From Streptosporangiaceae bacterium (lineage in GTDB: Bacteria; Actinomycetota; Actinomycetes; Streptosporangiales; Streptosporangiaceae), in NCBI GenBank assembly GCA_019239975.1, contig JAFAZE010000009.1:1-64000 (forward strand): DNA of 64,000 nucleotides, given 5' to 3'. Below are positions 26,244 to 36,359 of the stretch, piece by piece. Within the stretch, counting starts at the first letter, position 1, and every line of letters begins with the position of its first letter. A model generated the notes under the pieces. That model was not told where the DNA came from. It searched no databases and worked only from the letters and a program-made list of their open reading frames with translations. The translations under genes were made by a program, and so were the position numbers.

Positions 26244-27335
26244 TCAGCCGCCGCTGCCGTTACCCCTGCCGTCATCGTGCAGGCGCACCTGCCTGGGAAC
26301 GCTTCTGGAGGCGGGCGGTGAGACCTCCTCGGGGGTCTCCGGCGCCCTCCCGGGCCCGGCCGCGCCGGGCGAGTGGCCCTCGAAGGTGACCTCGACGCGC
26401 TGTTCCTCGCGCCGCTGGTTCTGCAGTGCCTGCACGGCCAGGACGGCCCGGTCGGCCTCGGTGAGCGGCGGCTGCACGATCGTGCGGGGCCAGAGCCGCC
26501 GCGCGAGGACGACGTTGACCTCGGCCGCGTACACGGTGATCTTGGCCACCAGGTAGATCCAGGCCACCAGGCCGAGGACGGTCGCGAAGACGCCGTACAC
26601 GGAGTCGCTGTGCAGGAAGTGGTGGACCAGGTAGGTGCCCAGGATCTGGAGCAGCGTCCAGCAGACGCCGCCGATGATCGCACCCGGCAGCAGGTCCCGG
26701 GTCGGCACGCCCTTCGGGGTCAGCACCCGGAAGCCGCCGAGGTACATCCCCGCGTTGACGGCCGTGGCGAGGATCTCCGCGAGGACCACGATCACGACCG
26801 CGTTGTGGCCGTAGGTGTTGAGGCTCGCGAGTGCCGTCGCCACGAGCACGCCCGCGCCGAGCAGCCCGACGAACAGCGCGGAGCGGCCGAGCCGCTGCAC
26901 GTAGCCCGGCCGGGCAGGCCCGGGCAGGTTCCACACCTGCTCCATCGCGAACAGGCCCGCCTGTGCCAGTCCCAGCGACCCCCAGATCAGGACCACCAGG
27001 CCGACGATCAGCCCGATCATGCTGGAGCGCTGAAGCGTGTGCACGTTGCCCGTGAGCTGATGGCCGATCAGCGGAACCTGGCTGGCCACCGCGTTGAGGG
27101 CGTCCTCGCGGAACACCGGGTTGCTGGCGGCCACCAGCCCCAGGATCGTCACGAAGACAAGCAGCAGCGGGAAGAGCGAGACGAAGGCGGAGTAGGCGAG
27201 GTTGGCGACCAGCACGCCGCCGTTGTCGTCGCCGTACTTTTTGATGACTCCGAAGACGAAAGCAGTCGGCGTGAAGCGCCGCTGCGCGGCGTCGACCCGC
27301 CGGATCACTCGTTCGACCGGATTCATGGCGCTCAC
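26244..27335 (-). CDS. YihY/BrkB-family inner-membrane protein
   Basis: 363 residues. Six transmembrane helices typical of the family: LAYSAFVSLFPLLLVFVTILGL, SMIGLIVGLVVLIWGSLGLAQ, SALFVGLLGAGVLVATALAS, AVVIVVLAEILATAVNAGMYL, LPGAIIGGVCWTLLQILGTYL, YGVFATVLGLVAWIYLVAKIT. A C-terminal cytoplasmic tail of about 65 residues is rich in Pro/Arg. GTG start with TAGGAG just upstream (or ATG three codons in). Once called RNase BN by error; the true role is unknown. Confidence 0.9.
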   Translation of the reverse strand: MSAMNPVERVIRRVDAAQRRFTPTAFVFGVIKKYGDDNGGVLVANLAYSAFVSLFPLLLVFVTILGLVAASNPVFREDALNAVASQVPLIGHQLTGNVHTLQRSSMIGLIVGLVVLIWGSLGLAQAGLFAMEQVWNLPGPARPGYVQRLGRSALFVGLLGAGVLVATALASLNTYGHNAVVIVVLAEILATAVNAGMYLGGFRVLTPKGVPTRDLLPGAIIGGVCWTLLQILGTYLVHHFLHSDSVYGVFATVLGLVAWIYLVAKITVYAAEVNVVLARRLWPRTIVQPPLTEADRAVLAVQALQNQRREEQRVEVTFEGHSPGAAGPGRAPETPEEVSPPASRSVPRQVRLHDDGRGNGSGG

Positions 27336-27491
27336 CTGCTCCTACTCGATATTTCGCTTCCCGGTCATGAAGCGGTCAAACTTTTGCGCCCTCGTCAGAC
27401 CCTGTAACCCGCCGCCATATCTCATTCCGGGCCCTCGCGGCGTCCTGGCACCAGGGAGTATGACGCGCATCCTGAATCGTGGCGGCTCGCG

Positions 27492-27506
27492 GTGACCCCG
27501 GGTCAC
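27492..27506. terminator. short hairpin after xseB
   Basis: GTGACC-CCG-GGTCAC is a perfect 6-bp stem 49 bases beyond the xseB stop and 157 bases before the YihY start. It may end the xseA-xseB transcript or be an operator for the next gene. Confidence 0.4.
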
Positions 27507-27554
27507 GTGATCCACCAGCACACGCCCTCGGGGTGAGGCATTATGCCAGGGGCC

Positions 27555-27785
27555 TCAGAACGGCGCCCCCGGGTCGGCGGGGGCGTCCTCGCGCTTGGCG
27601 ATGGCGGCGCTCAGCCTGGCTCTGGCGCCCTCGAGCCATTCGGCGCAGATCGCGGCGAGCCGCTCGCCGCGCTCCCACAGGTCAAGCGACTGCTCCAGGG
27701 TCAGGCCGCCGGCCTCCAGCCGCTTGACCACACTGGCCAGCTCGTCCCTGGCCTGCTCGTAGGACAGGGCGTCACGATCCGTCAC
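27555..27785 (-). CDS. xseB: exodeoxyribonuclease VII small subunit
   Basis: 76 residues. The small helical-hairpin subunit that binds XseA in multiple copies. Family pattern seen: SYEQARDELASVVKRLEAGG, LTLEQSLDLWERGERLAAIC. Lies 27 bases after the xseA stop in the same operon. The short C-terminus ends in DAPADPGAPF. Confidence 0.95.
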   Translation of the reverse strand: MTDRDALSYEQARDELASVVKRLEAGGLTLEQSLDLWERGERLAAICAEWLEGARARLSAAIAKREDAPADPGAPF

Positions 27786-27812
27786 GGCAGCAAAGCTTAC
27801 TCGTACCCACCG

Positions 27813-29021
27813 TCACTCAGCCGTTCCCCCGTCGGCGTGTACGGTGACCTGATCGGCGGCGAAACGGACGGTGAGCTTCTCGCCGGCGGTCACCTCCGCC
27901 GCGGCGCGGACGACGGTGGCGTCCGCATGCTGGACGATCGCGTAGCCGCGGCGGAGCGTCGCGGCCGGGGACAGCGCGAGCAGCCTGGCCCGGACGTGGG
28001 CGATGTCGTCGCCGGCTCTGGCGAGGCTGCTGTCGAGCGACATCCGCGCCCGCTGCGTCAGCGCGCCGGCCTGCTCGGCCTGGCGCTCCACCTCCCGCAC
28101 CGGGTCCGCTATGGCCGGGCGCGACCGGACCGACTCCAGCCAGGCGAGCTCGCGGTCGAGCCAGCCCTTCACCGACCGGTGGGCCCGGTCCCGGAGGTCG
28201 GTAACGTACTTGAGCTGCTCGGTGACGTCGGGCACGATCCGTTTGGCGGCGTCGGTCGGCGTCGAGGCCCGCAGGTCCGCCACGTAGTCGAGAAGCGGCG
28301 TGTCCTGCTCATGGCCGATCGCGCTGACCACCGGGGTCCGGCACGCGGCGACCGCGCGGATCAGCCCCTCGTCGGAGAACGGGAGCAGGTCCTCCAGCGA
28401 GCCGCCGCCGCGGGCGATCACGATCACGTCGACCTCGGGGTCCTCGTCCAGCCCGCGCAGCGCCTCGGTGATCTCGCCGACGGCGAAGGGCCCCTGCACG
28501 GCGGTCTGCTCGACGCGGAACCGGACGGCCGGCCAGCGGCGTTCGGCGTTCTGCTGCACGTCGCGCTGCGCCGCCGAGTCGCGTCCGCAGATCAGGCCGA
28601 TGACACCGGGCAGGAAAGGCAGCGGGCGCTTCCGTTCGGCTGAAAAAAGCCCTTCAGCCGTCAGCTGACGGCGCAGCCGTTCCAGCCGGGCGAGAAGCTC
28701 GCCGATTCCCACCGCCCGGATCTCCAGCGCGGTGAGCGCGAACGAGCCGCGGTTGGCGTTGAAGTCGGGCTTCGCCCACACCACGACCCGCGCGCCGACC
28801 TGTGGGCTGGCGCCTTCGAACACCGGGCGGGAGCAGATCACCTGCACCGACACGGCCGCGACTGGATCGCGCAGCGTGATGAAAGCGGTGCCGCCGCGCT
28901 TGGTGCACTCGGCGATCTGCCCCTCGACCCAGACGCGGCCGAGCTTGCCGATCCACCCGCCGACGAGCTGAAGCACCGCCCGAACCGGGACCGGCGCCTC
29001 CGCCGACGTCTCCAGTGCCAC
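27813..29021 (-). CDS. xseA: exodeoxyribonuclease VII large subunit
   Basis: 402 residues. Catalytic subunit of the ATP-independent nuclease that degrades single-stranded DNA to oligonucleotides. An N-terminal OB-fold (VWVEGQIAECTKRGGTAFIT) precedes the catalytic domain with KRPLPFLPGVIGLICGRDSA, the conserved VIVIARGGGSLEDLLPFSDE, and TPVVSAIGHEQDTPLLDYVA-DLRASTPTDAA. A C-terminal coiled-coil region follows. Starts 7 bases after the stop of the upstream gene; xseB follows. Confidence 0.96.
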   Translation of the reverse strand: MALETSAEAPVPVRAVLQLVGGWIGKLGRVWVEGQIAECTKRGGTAFITLRDPVAAVSVQVICSRPVFEGASPQVGARVVVWAKPDFNANRGSFALTALEIRAVGIGELLARLERLRRQLTAEGLFSAERKRPLPFLPGVIGLICGRDSAAQRDVQQNAERRWPAVRFRVEQTAVQGPFAVGEITEALRGLDEDPEVDVIVIARGGGSLEDLLPFSDEGLIRAVAACRTPVVSAIGHEQDTPLLDYVADLRASTPTDAAKRIVPDVTEQLKYVTDLRDRAHRSVKGWLDRELAWLESVRSRPAIADPVREVERQAEQAGALTQRARMSLDSSLARAGDDIAHVRARLLALSPAATLRRGYAIVQHADATVVRAAAEVTAGEKLTVRFAADQVTVHADGGTAE

Positions 29022-29028
29022 TAAGGCG

Positions 29029-29790
29029 TCAGCTTTCGAGCTTGGTGATGCGGCGCTCGAACATCTGGATCACCTCGGCCCGGTCGGCGTGGGTCTTCTC
29101 GTACTCGGCGAGCTCGCGTACCTGGGCAACGGTCAGGTTGCGGAGCCGGGCGCGCAGCGACGCGATCGTCAGCTCGTCGTAGTTGGGAAGCGGCGGCCCG
29201 GCGGCCGGCGTGGTGCCCGGGCCGGACGGCGCCTCAGCGCCCGGGGTGGTCTCCGCCGCCGGGACGGCCGCGCTGGCCGCGGCGGCCGCCGCCTGCGCCT
29301 GTTGCTCCTGGGGAGACAGCAGCCGGACGTTGCCGCTCGGCGGGGCGGTCTCCTTGGCCGCGGGCCTGGCGGCCCTGGCGGACCTCGCGGGTTTCGCCGG
29401 CTTGGCGGGCTCGGCTGGCTTGACGGGTGCTGAGCGCTTGGCGGCGGGCTCCGTGGCCGTGGCCGCCGGGGCGGGTGCGGCATCCGCGGTCACGGCGGGC
29501 TCCGGTGCCACCGGGGCCGTCGCGGTGCTGCCGCCGGGGGCCTCCTCGCGCGCTTCGGCGGGCGCGGCCTCAGCGGGCCCGCCGGCCTCCGCGGGCGCGG
29601 CTGTCCCGGCCGGCGTGGCGGCCTCAGCGGGCGTGGCCTCGTCGGCTGGCGCCTCGGCCTGCTCCGCGCCGCTGGAGCGGTTGCGAAGCCGGTCGGTTAT
29701 GAGCAGCAGCTGGCCGATTCCCGCGAACATCGCCCGCAGCGCATGTGCCGGGGCTTCCTTTACGCGCTCATTGACCTGCGGGACGCGCAT
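29029..29790 (-). CDS. protein with Ala/Pro-rich centre and conserved C-terminal domain (lipid-droplet-associated-type)
   Basis: 253 residues. The first 40 residues are amphipathic ([20 protein letters not shown]). Residues 45-195 are low-complexity Ala/Pro/Glu/Thr with EAA and [12 protein letters not shown] repeats, probably disordered. The last 55 residues form a small helical domain ([41 protein letters not shown]). Similar proteins beside xseA and ispH in other actinomycetes are annotated as lipid-droplet-associated, from memory and without proof. ATG with GGGAGAG upstream. Operon with xseA and xseB; divergent from ispH. Confidence 0.7.
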   Translation of the reverse strand: MRVPQVNERVKEAPAHALRAMFAGIGQLLLITDRLRNRSSGAEQAEAPADEATPAEAATPAGTAAPAEAGGPAEAAPAEAREEAPGGSTATAPVAPEPAVTADAAPAPAATATEPAAKRSAPVKPAEPAKPAKPARSARAARPAAKETAPPSGNVRLLSPQEQQAQAAAAAASAAVPAAETTPGAEAPSGPGTTPAAGPPLPNYDELTIASLRARLRNLTVAQVRELAEYEKTHADRAEVIQMFERRITKLES

Positions 29791-30000
29791 ATCACACTCT
29801 CCCTCGGGGATGGGATACGTTCAGTGTGCCGTAGCAAGGGGACTGGCCGGGGCATAACTAACCCGTGTATCTTTGCGCTTCTCCCTGTCGCGCCGCAACA
29901 ACCGAGCGTAATGCCCGGTTCCGGGCCCGCGCGTTTCCCCCCGCGGTCCCCCGGGGCGGCCAGAGCCGCCCGTTCAGCACGCTCACCTACCATGGAAGAC

Positions 30001-30939
30001 ATGTCTGAGAGCCGGCGGGTCCTGCTAGCCAAGCCACGCGGCTATTGCGCCGGGGTCGACCGGGCCGTCCAGGCCGTCGAGATGGCGCTCGAGCGGTTCG
30101 GCCCGCCCGTCTACGTGCGCAAGCAGATCGTGCACAACACGCACGTGGTCAGTGAGCTGGAAAAGCGTGGTGCGGTCTTCGTGGCGGAAACCGACGATGT
30201 TCCCGAGGGCGCGGTCGTTGTCTTCTCCGCTCACGGCATTGCCCCGGAAGTCCGCAAGGCCGCCGAACGAAGGGGGCTCCGCGCCATAGACGCCACCTGC
30301 CCGCTCGTCACCAAGGTGCACAACGAGGCGCGCCGGTTCGCCGCTCAGGACTACGACATCCTGCTGATCGGCCACGAAGGGCACGAAGAGGTCGTCGGCA
30401 CCACCGGCGAGGCGCCGGCCCGCGTCCGGCTGGTGGACGGGCCCGGCGGCGCGGAGGATATCCAGGTCCGCGACCCGTCGAAGGTCGTATGGCTGTCGCA
30501 GACGACGCTGTCGGTCGACGAGACCGTGCAGACGGTATCCGCGCTGCGGGAACGCTTCCCGCAGATGATCGACCCGCCGAGCGACGACATCTGCTACGCG
30601 ACGCAGAACCGGCAGGCGGCTGTCAAGGTCATCGCGCGCGACGCGGACCTGGTCATCGTCGTGGGCTCGGCGAACTCGTCCAATTCGGTCCGCCTGGTGG
30701 AGGTGGCGCGGGACTCCGGAGCGGGCGCCGCGTATCTGGTGGACGGCGCGGGGGAGATCGACGAAGGCTGGCTGGACGGCGTGACCACCGTGGGCGTGAC
30801 CAGCGGGGCCTCCGTGCCCGAGGACCTCGTCGCCGGTGTGCTCGCCGTGCTGGCGGCACACGGCTTCGGCGACGTCGAGGAGGTCGAGGCGGTTCGCGAG
30901 CGGATGTCCTTCGCGCTGCCCCGCGAGCTGCGCAGATAA
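30001..30939 (+). CDS. ispH: 4-hydroxy-3-methylbut-2-enyl diphosphate reductase
   Basis: 312 residues. Last step of the non-mevalonate (MEP) isoprenoid pathway, making IPP and DMAPP with an iron-sulfur cluster. The three cluster cysteines are Cys16 (PRGYCAGV), Cys100 (IDATCP) and Cys198 ([14 protein letters not shown]). Substrate-binding motifs [26 protein letters not shown] and VGSANSSNS are all present. ATG at 30001 has GGAAGA just upstream; ATG at 29992 is an alternative. Its 3' end faces the DUF6542 gene, whose frame runs antisense across almost the whole gene. Confidence 0.96.
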   Translation: MSESRRVLLAKPRGYCAGVDRAVQAVEMALERFGPPVYVRKQIVHNTHVVSELEKRGAVFVAETDDVPEGAVVVFSAHGIAPEVRKAAERRGLRAIDATCPLVTKVHNEARRFAAQDYDILLIGHEGHEEVVGTTGEAPARVRLVDGPGGAEDIQVRDPSKVVWLSQTTLSVDETVQTVSALRERFPQMIDPPSDDICYATQNRQAAVKVIARDADLVIVVGSANSSNSVRLVEVARDSGAGAAYLVDGAGEIDEGWLDGVTTVGVTSGASVPEDLVAGVLAVLAAHGFGDVEEVEAVRERMSFALPRELRR

Positions 30940-31413
30940 CCGCGAGCCGCCGCGCATGCCGGCGATCAGGTCGCGGATCTCCGGCCACAGGCCGCGGATG
31001 ATCGCGATCACCACGGTGAGCGCGGTGCCGGCGAACAGCCAGGGGCCGGAACCCGCCAGCGTGATCAGCGTTCCCTCGAGCGCCGGCGCTGGGCCGGACG
31101 ACGTGATGATCTTCTCGCAGGCGCACGCGACGAGGAACGTGAACGGCGGGCACACGGCGACGGGCAGCAGGCTGCCCGGCCGGACGTAGAACGCCGCGAG
31201 CCCGCTCGACATGAAGAACACCGCGTCGGCCAGCGTCCCCCAGTTCAGCCAGCCGGCCACCAGCAGCCCGAGGAAACAGGCGGCGAATATCGTCAGGACC
31301 CCGCCGCGCGCGGTGAGGTGGGCCGGCGGCGGAGCTGCCGCACGATCACGGTGCCCGGCCGGCGGTGGTGAGGCGGCCGGCTCATGCCGGGACGCCGTCC
31401 TTTGCGGCGTCAC
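30025..31413 (-). CDS. DUF6542-type membrane protein with read-on antisense extension
   Basis: 462 codons if the frame is used in full. GTG at 31413 overlaps the rmuC stop (GTGA). A proline-rich N-terminus of about 32 residues is followed by four helices ([77 protein letters not shown]), the layout of DUF6542 proteins beside ispH in actinomycetes. The recognisable domain ends near residue 155 (about 30950), but no in-frame stop occurs until 30025, giving about 300 extra residues antisense to ispH. Either the natural stop was lost or sequence is missing. Only 30950-31413 is confident. Confidence 0.6.
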   Translation of the reverse strand: MTPQRTASRHEPAASPPPAGHRDRAAAPPPAHLTARGGVLTIFAACFLGLLVAGWLNWGTLADAVFFMSSGLAAFYVRPGSLLPVAVCPPFTFLVACACEKIITSSGPAPALEGTLITLAGSGPWLFAGTALTVVIAIIRGLWPEIRDLIAGMRGGSRLSAQLAGQREGHPLANRLDLLDVAEAVCRQHGEHTGDEVLGHGGPAGHAHGGHAVQPAFVDLPRAVHQIRGARSGVPRHLHQADRIGRVRRAHDDDQVRVARDDLDSRLPVLRRVADVVARRVDHLREAFPQRGYRLHGLVDRQRRLRQPYDLRRVADLDILRAAGPVHQPDAGRRLAGGADDLFVPFVADQQDVVVLSGEPARLVVHLGDERAGGVYGAEPPSFGGLADFRGNAVSGEDNDRALGNIVGFRHEDRTTLFQLTDHVRVVHDLLAHVDGRAEPLERHLDGLDGPVDPGAIAAWLG

Positions 31414-32573
31414 TGAGCCGTGCGGAGCAGTTCGGCGCGCTCGTCGGCGTCCGCCACCAGTTCCGGCGCGGACAGCGCCCGCGTGGTCTCCTCGACCGCG
31501 GCCGGGGCGGGCAGCTCGGCGTCCACGATGCCGAGCTGGCTGAGCCGCCGCGCGCTCACCAGCACGCGGCTTTCCAGCGAGCCGACCGTCTGGTTGTAGA
31601 CCGCGACCGCGCTCGTCAGGGACCGGCCGAGGCGGTCCATGTGGCGGCTGAGCCCGGCGATGCGATCGTAGAGTTCGCGGCCGAGGTCGAAGACCGCGCG
31701 GGCGTTCTCCGACAGCGCCTCCTGCTGCCACGCGTAGTGCGCGGTGCGCAGCATGGACACCAGCGTGGTCGGGGTGGCGATGTGCACCCGGCGGCCGATC
31801 GCATACTCGAGCAGCCCGGGGTCGCGTTCGAGCGCGGGCGCGAGGAACGCCTCGCCGGGAATGAACAGGATGACGAACTCCGGCGACGGCGACAGCCTGG
31901 CCCAGTAGGCCTTGGTGCCCAGCCGGTCGACGTGCTCCCGCACATGCCGCGCGTGCGCGTCGAGCCGTGCGCTCCGGACCCCGTCTTCCGCGGCCTCGGC
32001 GGCCTCCAGGTACGCGGCGAGCGACACCTTGGAGTCGACGACGATGTTCTTGCCGCCGGCGAGCCTTACCACCATGTCCGGCCGCTGGATCCCGTCATCG
32101 CCCGTGACGACGGCCTGCTCGTCGAAGTCGCAGCGGGCGGTCATCCCGGCGAGCTCGACGACGCGGCGGAGCTGCAGCTCCCCCCACCGGCCCCTGGCCT
32201 CCGGCCGCCGCAGCGCCGTCACGAGGGCCCGGGTCTGCTCGCGGAGCTGCTCCGTGCCCTGCCGGGCGATGCCGACCTGCTCGGCGAGCGCCGCGTGCGA
32301 CCTGGCCCGCTCCTTGTCGGACTCGCGCAGCTGGGCTTCGACCCGCGCCAGGGTCTCCCGCATCGGCCCGACCAGATGCTCCACCTCGAAGCGCTCGGCA
32401 AGCTGGCCGTCGACCAGCGCGGCCTTCTCCCGCGTGGTGCGCTCGACCAGCGCGGCCTTCTCCTCGGCGGCGCGGGCCCGCTCGTCCGCGGCGATGAGGC
32501 GGCCGCGCGCGAGAAGGTACCCGATGACCGCCCCGATGGCGATCCCGGCCAGCAGCCCGGCGAACAGGGTCAT
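31410..32573 (-). CDS. rmuC: DNA recombination protein RmuC
   Basis: 387 residues. An N-terminal membrane helix (LFAGLLAGIAIGAVIGYLLA) is followed by a coiled coil (residues 25-125, many Glu/Arg/Ala heptads) and the RmuC nuclease-like domain (RGRWGELQLRRVVELAGM, PDMVVRLAGGKNIVVDSKVS, then FVILFIPGEAFLAPAL, and HIATPTTLVSMLRTAHYAW). RmuC limits inversions and RecA-independent rearrangements in E. coli; endonuclease role is inferred from fold. ATG at 32573 follows TGGAGAC; an in-frame extension upstream has no similarity. Coupled by GTGA to the DUF6542 gene. Confidence 0.93.
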   Translation of the reverse strand: MTLFAGLLAGIAIGAVIGYLLARGRLIAADERARAAEEKAALVERTTREKAALVDGQLAERFEVEHLVGPMRETLARVEAQLRESDKERARSHAALAEQVGIARQGTEQLREQTRALVTALRRPEARGRWGELQLRRVVELAGMTARCDFDEQAVVTGDDGIQRPDMVVRLAGGKNIVVDSKVSLAAYLEAAEAAEDGVRSARLDAHARHVREHVDRLGTKAYWARLSPSPEFVILFIPGEAFLAPALERDPGLLEYAIGRRVHIATPTTLVSMLRTAHYAWQQEALSENARAVFDLGRELYDRIAGLSRHMDRLGRSLTSAVAVYNQTVGSLESRVLVSARRLSQLGIVDAELPAPAAVEETTRALSAPELVADADERAELLRTAQ

Positions 32574-32789
32574 GTCTCCAGTATCGGCACCACGCTGGCC
32601 GGCCGGCCGGGCGACACGCGCGGGCCCCGAGAAATGCGCGAGCCGGCCCCGGTCCGATTCCGGCACGCCGAACACACAACGTTCTGCGCCGCGAGTGCGT
32701 CTTCTGAACGAGAACCGCTAGCGATGACCGGTCGCCAGGCCCCGCAGAACCTGACTGCCGGGTCGCGCAGAACCTAAGGATGACAAGCC

Positions 32790-35700
32790 ATGAGAAGTTT
32801 TGGATCCCTCGCCGTGCTGCCGGCCGCCCTTTCGGCACTGCTGGCCGGCGCCGCCGCCGGAGCCCCGCCGGCCGGGCCGCCGGAAAGGCCGCCGGGTCAC
32901 GCTGTAACGGCCCCTGGGCCCGGTGGGGCGCCGCCCGGCCAGCCGGCCGCGGCAGGGACCGCGCTGCCGCCTGATCATGCCTGGACGGTGACGCTGGTGA
33001 CGGGCGACGTGGTTGGAGTGCGCACGGTGCACGGCGGCCCGCCGCTGGTGACCATCCGGCCAGGGCGGGGCAGGCAGCGCGTGATCTTCAGCACGTATAC
33101 CAGCACCCGCGGGAACATCGAGGTGCTGCCGCGAGATGTCGCGCCGCTGGTCGGCAAGGTACTGGACCCGGCGCTGTTCGACGTCACCACGCTGATCCGG
33201 GACGGTGACGACGACGCGCACCGGTCGTATCTCCCGCTGATCGTGCAGGGCGGGGCCGGGACCAGCGCGGCTTCCGCCGCCCGGGCGCTGTCGCCGGCGC
33301 TGCGGCAGGGGACGGTGCTGTCCAGCATCGGCGCGATCGCCGTGCGTGAACCGAAGGCGACCGCGGTACAGGCCGGCCATGCGCTGGCGGCGATGGCGCC
33401 GGCCGCCGCCCGCCCGGGCCGGATCGCGCCGGGGACCGGCGGAGACCTCCGGTACATCTGGCTGGACAGGACCGTGCGCGTGGTCGGCGAGCCCGCTTCC
33501 CGGCTGGCGCCGCGAGCGGCGGCACGGCGAGCGCAACTTGATCACAACCTGGTGCAGATCGGCGCCGCGACGGCGTGGCGGGCCGGCGACACCGGGCGCG
33601 GGATCAAGATAGCGGTGCTCGACACCGGCATCGACGCCACGCATCCCGACCTCAGGGGCCAGATCCTGCTGGCGAGGAACTTCAGCGGCAGCCCTGGCGT
33701 GGCGGACCGTTTCGGGCACGGCACTTTTGTCGCGGGACAGATAGCAGGCACCGGGGCCGCGGCTGCCGGCGAGCGCCGCGGCGTCGCGTTCGGCGCCAAG
33801 CTCGTGATCGGCAAGGTGCTGAACGACGACGGCACCGGCGCGGAGTCCAGCATCATAGCTGGGATGGACTGGGCTGCCACCCGGGCGCGGGTGATCAGCA
33901 TGAGCCTGGGTGGCCTTCCCTCAGACGGGACCGACCCGCTGTCGCAGGCGGTCAACCGGCTCACCGCCGCCGATCATGTGCTTTTTGTCATCGCGGCGGG
34001 CAATGACGGCTCAGCCGATGAGACGGTGACCTCGCCCGGCGCCGCCACGGACGCGCTCACCGTCGGCGCGGTGGACGGCTCGGACCGGCTGGCGTGGTTT
34101 TCCAGCCGCGGCCCGCGGGTGGGTGATTACGCGATCAAGCCGGAGATCACGGCGCCCGGGGTGAGCATCGTGGGCGACCGTGCCGCGGGTACCGCGATGG
34201 GCAGCCTGGTCGATGCGCTGTACACCAGCGCGTCCGGAACCTCGATGGCCACTCCGCAGGTCGCGGGCGCCGCGGCGATTCTCGCTGCGCTGCATCCGCG
34301 GTGGAGCCCGGCGATGCTGAAGGCGGCGCTGGTGTCCACCGCTCACGCCGCCACCGGCGGCGACATCTACGAGCTCGGCGGTGGCATGCTCAACGTCGCG
34401 GCCGCGGTAACGGACAGCGTGGTCGCTGACCAGGCGGTGGCCGATCTCGGGTCCGTCCCCGCTGGCTCGGCGAGAACCATCAGCGACCGGCTGAGCTGGA
34501 CGAACACCGGCAAGCGCGCGGCCACGGCCGACCTGTCGGCTGAGCTCACCGACCACGCCGGCCGTCCCGCCCCCGCCGGGGCACTGCGGCTGACCGCGGG
34601 CACGCTCCGCATCGCCGCCGGCGGTTCGGCCTCCGCGACGCTCTCGCTTGCACCGGGTTCGCTGGCCCGTCACCCCGGGCTTTACGAGGGCGACGTGATC
34701 GCCCGCGACGGGGCGCAGATCACGCGCACCCCGATCAGCCTCTATGTTCAGCCGCCCATGTACATCCTCACGCTGCGGGCGACCGCTCTGCCGGGCACCG
34801 CGGCGGGCGATATGGCGGCCGGGGCCAGTGTCATCGACACCGGCGATCCTGACCTGTTCCAGCAGACCGTCACCGTGGGCCCGGACGGTACCGCCACGGT
34901 CCAGGTTCCCGCCGGGCACTATTGGGTCGCCGGGGAGGTCGACGACCTGACCAATCCGCGAGCGCAGCGGTCCGCGCTGGCCGGCCAGCCGGACGTGGCC
35001 GTGACTCGTGACACCACGGTGACGCTGAACGGCGCCGCCGCGGTACCAGTCACCGCGTCGGTCACCGGCCATCCCACCCGTGTGGCCCAGGCGAGCGTGC
35101 ACATCGAGCGGGGCTTCGCCGGCCAGGTCTGGGCGGCTGACGTCTATTTCTTCGGCCCCCCGTCGGCGGCTCCGGTGCTGTACGCGCAGCCCAGCGGTAC
35201 CGCGGGGACCGGAACGTTCCGCGTGTACACGGCATTCCGCCTCATCAGCCCGGCGTCGACAGCCCCTTACGTCTACGACCTGTATCACTCGCTCGGCGGC
35301 CGGGTCCCGCCGTCGCTGACCTACACCGTCACGCCCGCCCAGCAGGCCACGCTGGCCCGGGTCAGCGAGCGGTTCTACGCGCTGAACGGCAACACCGCAC
35401 CGATGGAGGAGAACCGGTACGGCCTGACCGCCACCGGCTTTCTCGCCATCCAGAACAACGTTCAGGTGGCGGGCGGCCAGACGCTGACAGGCGGTTCGGC
35501 GCGCACGGACTACCTCTCGACCGAGGCGGGAATCGGCTGGAATCAGGAGGTCTCCCCGCCGTTCACGCTGAATGGCCAGAACGACCTTGGAGTGTGGACG
35601 ATCGAGGTACCGGGATTCGAGCACTACGCGCCCGGGAGCCGGCGAACCGCCGACTGGGCCCGCCAGCCGTTCCGCCCGGGCCCCTACTCGGCCACCGGGC

Positions 35701-36359
35701 TGTCGCTCAGCTATTGCGCGCCCCAGCCGACCACGCGCAGCCGGGGCGACATCCACGTCGAGCTCGTTGATCTGCAAGACCTGCCGGACGGTTACGACTG
35801 TCTCGGCGGCCCGAACGGCGTCATACCGTGGCTGGCGGCCACCTCCCGCACGATGCGCCTGTACCGCGATGGCCGCCTCGCCGGCAGCGCCGGCTCCTCG
35901 GTCGCCGACTTCACCGTGCCGGCCGCCGCGGCCAGCTACCGGCTGACCTACGCCGACAACACGTCCGCGGCCCTGCCGGTATCCACCCAGACGACCACCA
36001 CCTGGACGTTCCGCTCCGCGGCACCGGCGGGTCTCGCGCCGGTGCGCATCCCGCTGCTGGTCGTGAACTACGATCTGCCGCTTGGCCTGGACAACCGCCC
36101 GGACGGCGGGACCGCCGTGCTGTCGGTGACACGAATCGCGGGCACGCCGCCCGCCCGGGTCACCGGGCTGAAGGCGTGGACCTCGACCGACAACGGCAAA
36201 TCCTGGCAGCTCGCCGCGGTCCATCCCCTCGGCGGCGGCCGGTACTCCTTCACCCCGCCGCACGCAGCCCCAGGCCAGGCCGTGAGCCTGCGTGTGCGGG
36301 CAGCGGACACCGGCGGCAGCGGCATCGATCAGACGATCATGACCGCCTACCGCGGCTGA
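32790..36359 (+). CDS. large secreted subtilase (S8 family serine peptidase)
   Basis: 1189 residues, exported. Signal peptide (SLAVLPAALSALLAGAAAGA) and a prodomain of about 220 residues precede the catalytic domain. Triad and oxyanion residues are all present: Asp278 (AVLDTGID), His310 (FGHGTFVAG), Asn405 (AAGND), Ser485 (GTSMATPQVAG). A PA-like insert is not evident. Residues 530-1189 are beta-rich Ig/Fn3-like domains, including one with WTNTGKRAATADLSAELTDH. Actinomycete subtilases of this size are extracellular degradative or maturation proteases. Stands alone; its stop overlaps the convergent sigma-factor gene end by 23 bases. Confidence 0.93.
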   Translation: MRSFGSLAVLPAALSALLAGAAAGAPPAGPPERPPGHAVTAPGPGGAPPGQPAAAGTALPPDHAWTVTLVTGDVVGVRTVHGGPPLVTIRPGRGRQRVIFSTYTSTRGNIEVLPRDVAPLVGKVLDPALFDVTTLIRDGDDDAHRSYLPLIVQGGAGTSAASAARALSPALRQGTVLSSIGAIAVREPKATAVQAGHALAAMAPAAARPGRIAPGTGGDLRYIWLDRTVRVVGEPASRLAPRAAARRAQLDHNLVQIGAATAWRAGDTGRGIKIAVLDTGIDATHPDLRGQILLARNFSGSPGVADRFGHGTFVAGQIAGTGAAAAGERRGVAFGAKLVIGKVLNDDGTGAESSIIAGMDWAATRARVISMSLGGLPSDGTDPLSQAVNRLTAADHVLFVIAAGNDGSADETVTSPGAATDALTVGAVDGSDRLAWFSSRGPRVGDYAIKPEITAPGVSIVGDRAAGTAMGSLVDALYTSASGTSMATPQVAGAAAILAALHPRWSPAMLKAALVSTAHAATGGDIYELGGGMLNVAAAVTDSVVADQAVADLGSVPAGSARTISDRLSWTNTGKRAATADLSAELTDHAGRPAPAGALRLTAGTLRIAAGGSASATLSLAPGSLARHPGLYEGDVIARDGAQITRTPISLYVQPPMYILTLRATALPGTAAGDMAAGASVIDTGDPDLFQQTVTVGPDGTATVQVPAGHYWVAGEVDDLTNPRAQRSALAGQPDVAVTRDTTVTLNGAAAVPVTASVTGHPTRVAQASVHIERGFAGQVWAADVYFFGPPSAAPVLYAQPSGTAGTGTFRVYTAFRLISPASTAPYVYDLYHSLGGRVPPSLTYTVTPAQQATLARVSERFYALNGNTAPMEENRYGLTATGFLAIQNNVQVAGGQTLTGGSARTDYLSTEAGIGWNQEVSPPFTLNGQNDLGVWTIEVPGFEHYAPGSRRTADWARQPFRPGPYSATGLSLSYCAPQPTTRSRGDIHVELVDLQDLPDGYDCLGGPNGVIPWLAATSRTMRLYRDGRLAGSAGSSVADFTVPAAAASYRLTYADNTSAALPVSTQTTTTWTFRSAAPAGLAPVRIPLLVVNYDLPLGLDNRPDGGTAVLSVTRIAGTPPARVTGLKAWTSTDNGKSWQLAAVHPLGGGRYSFTPPHAAPGQAVSLRVRAADTGGSGIDQTIMTAYRG

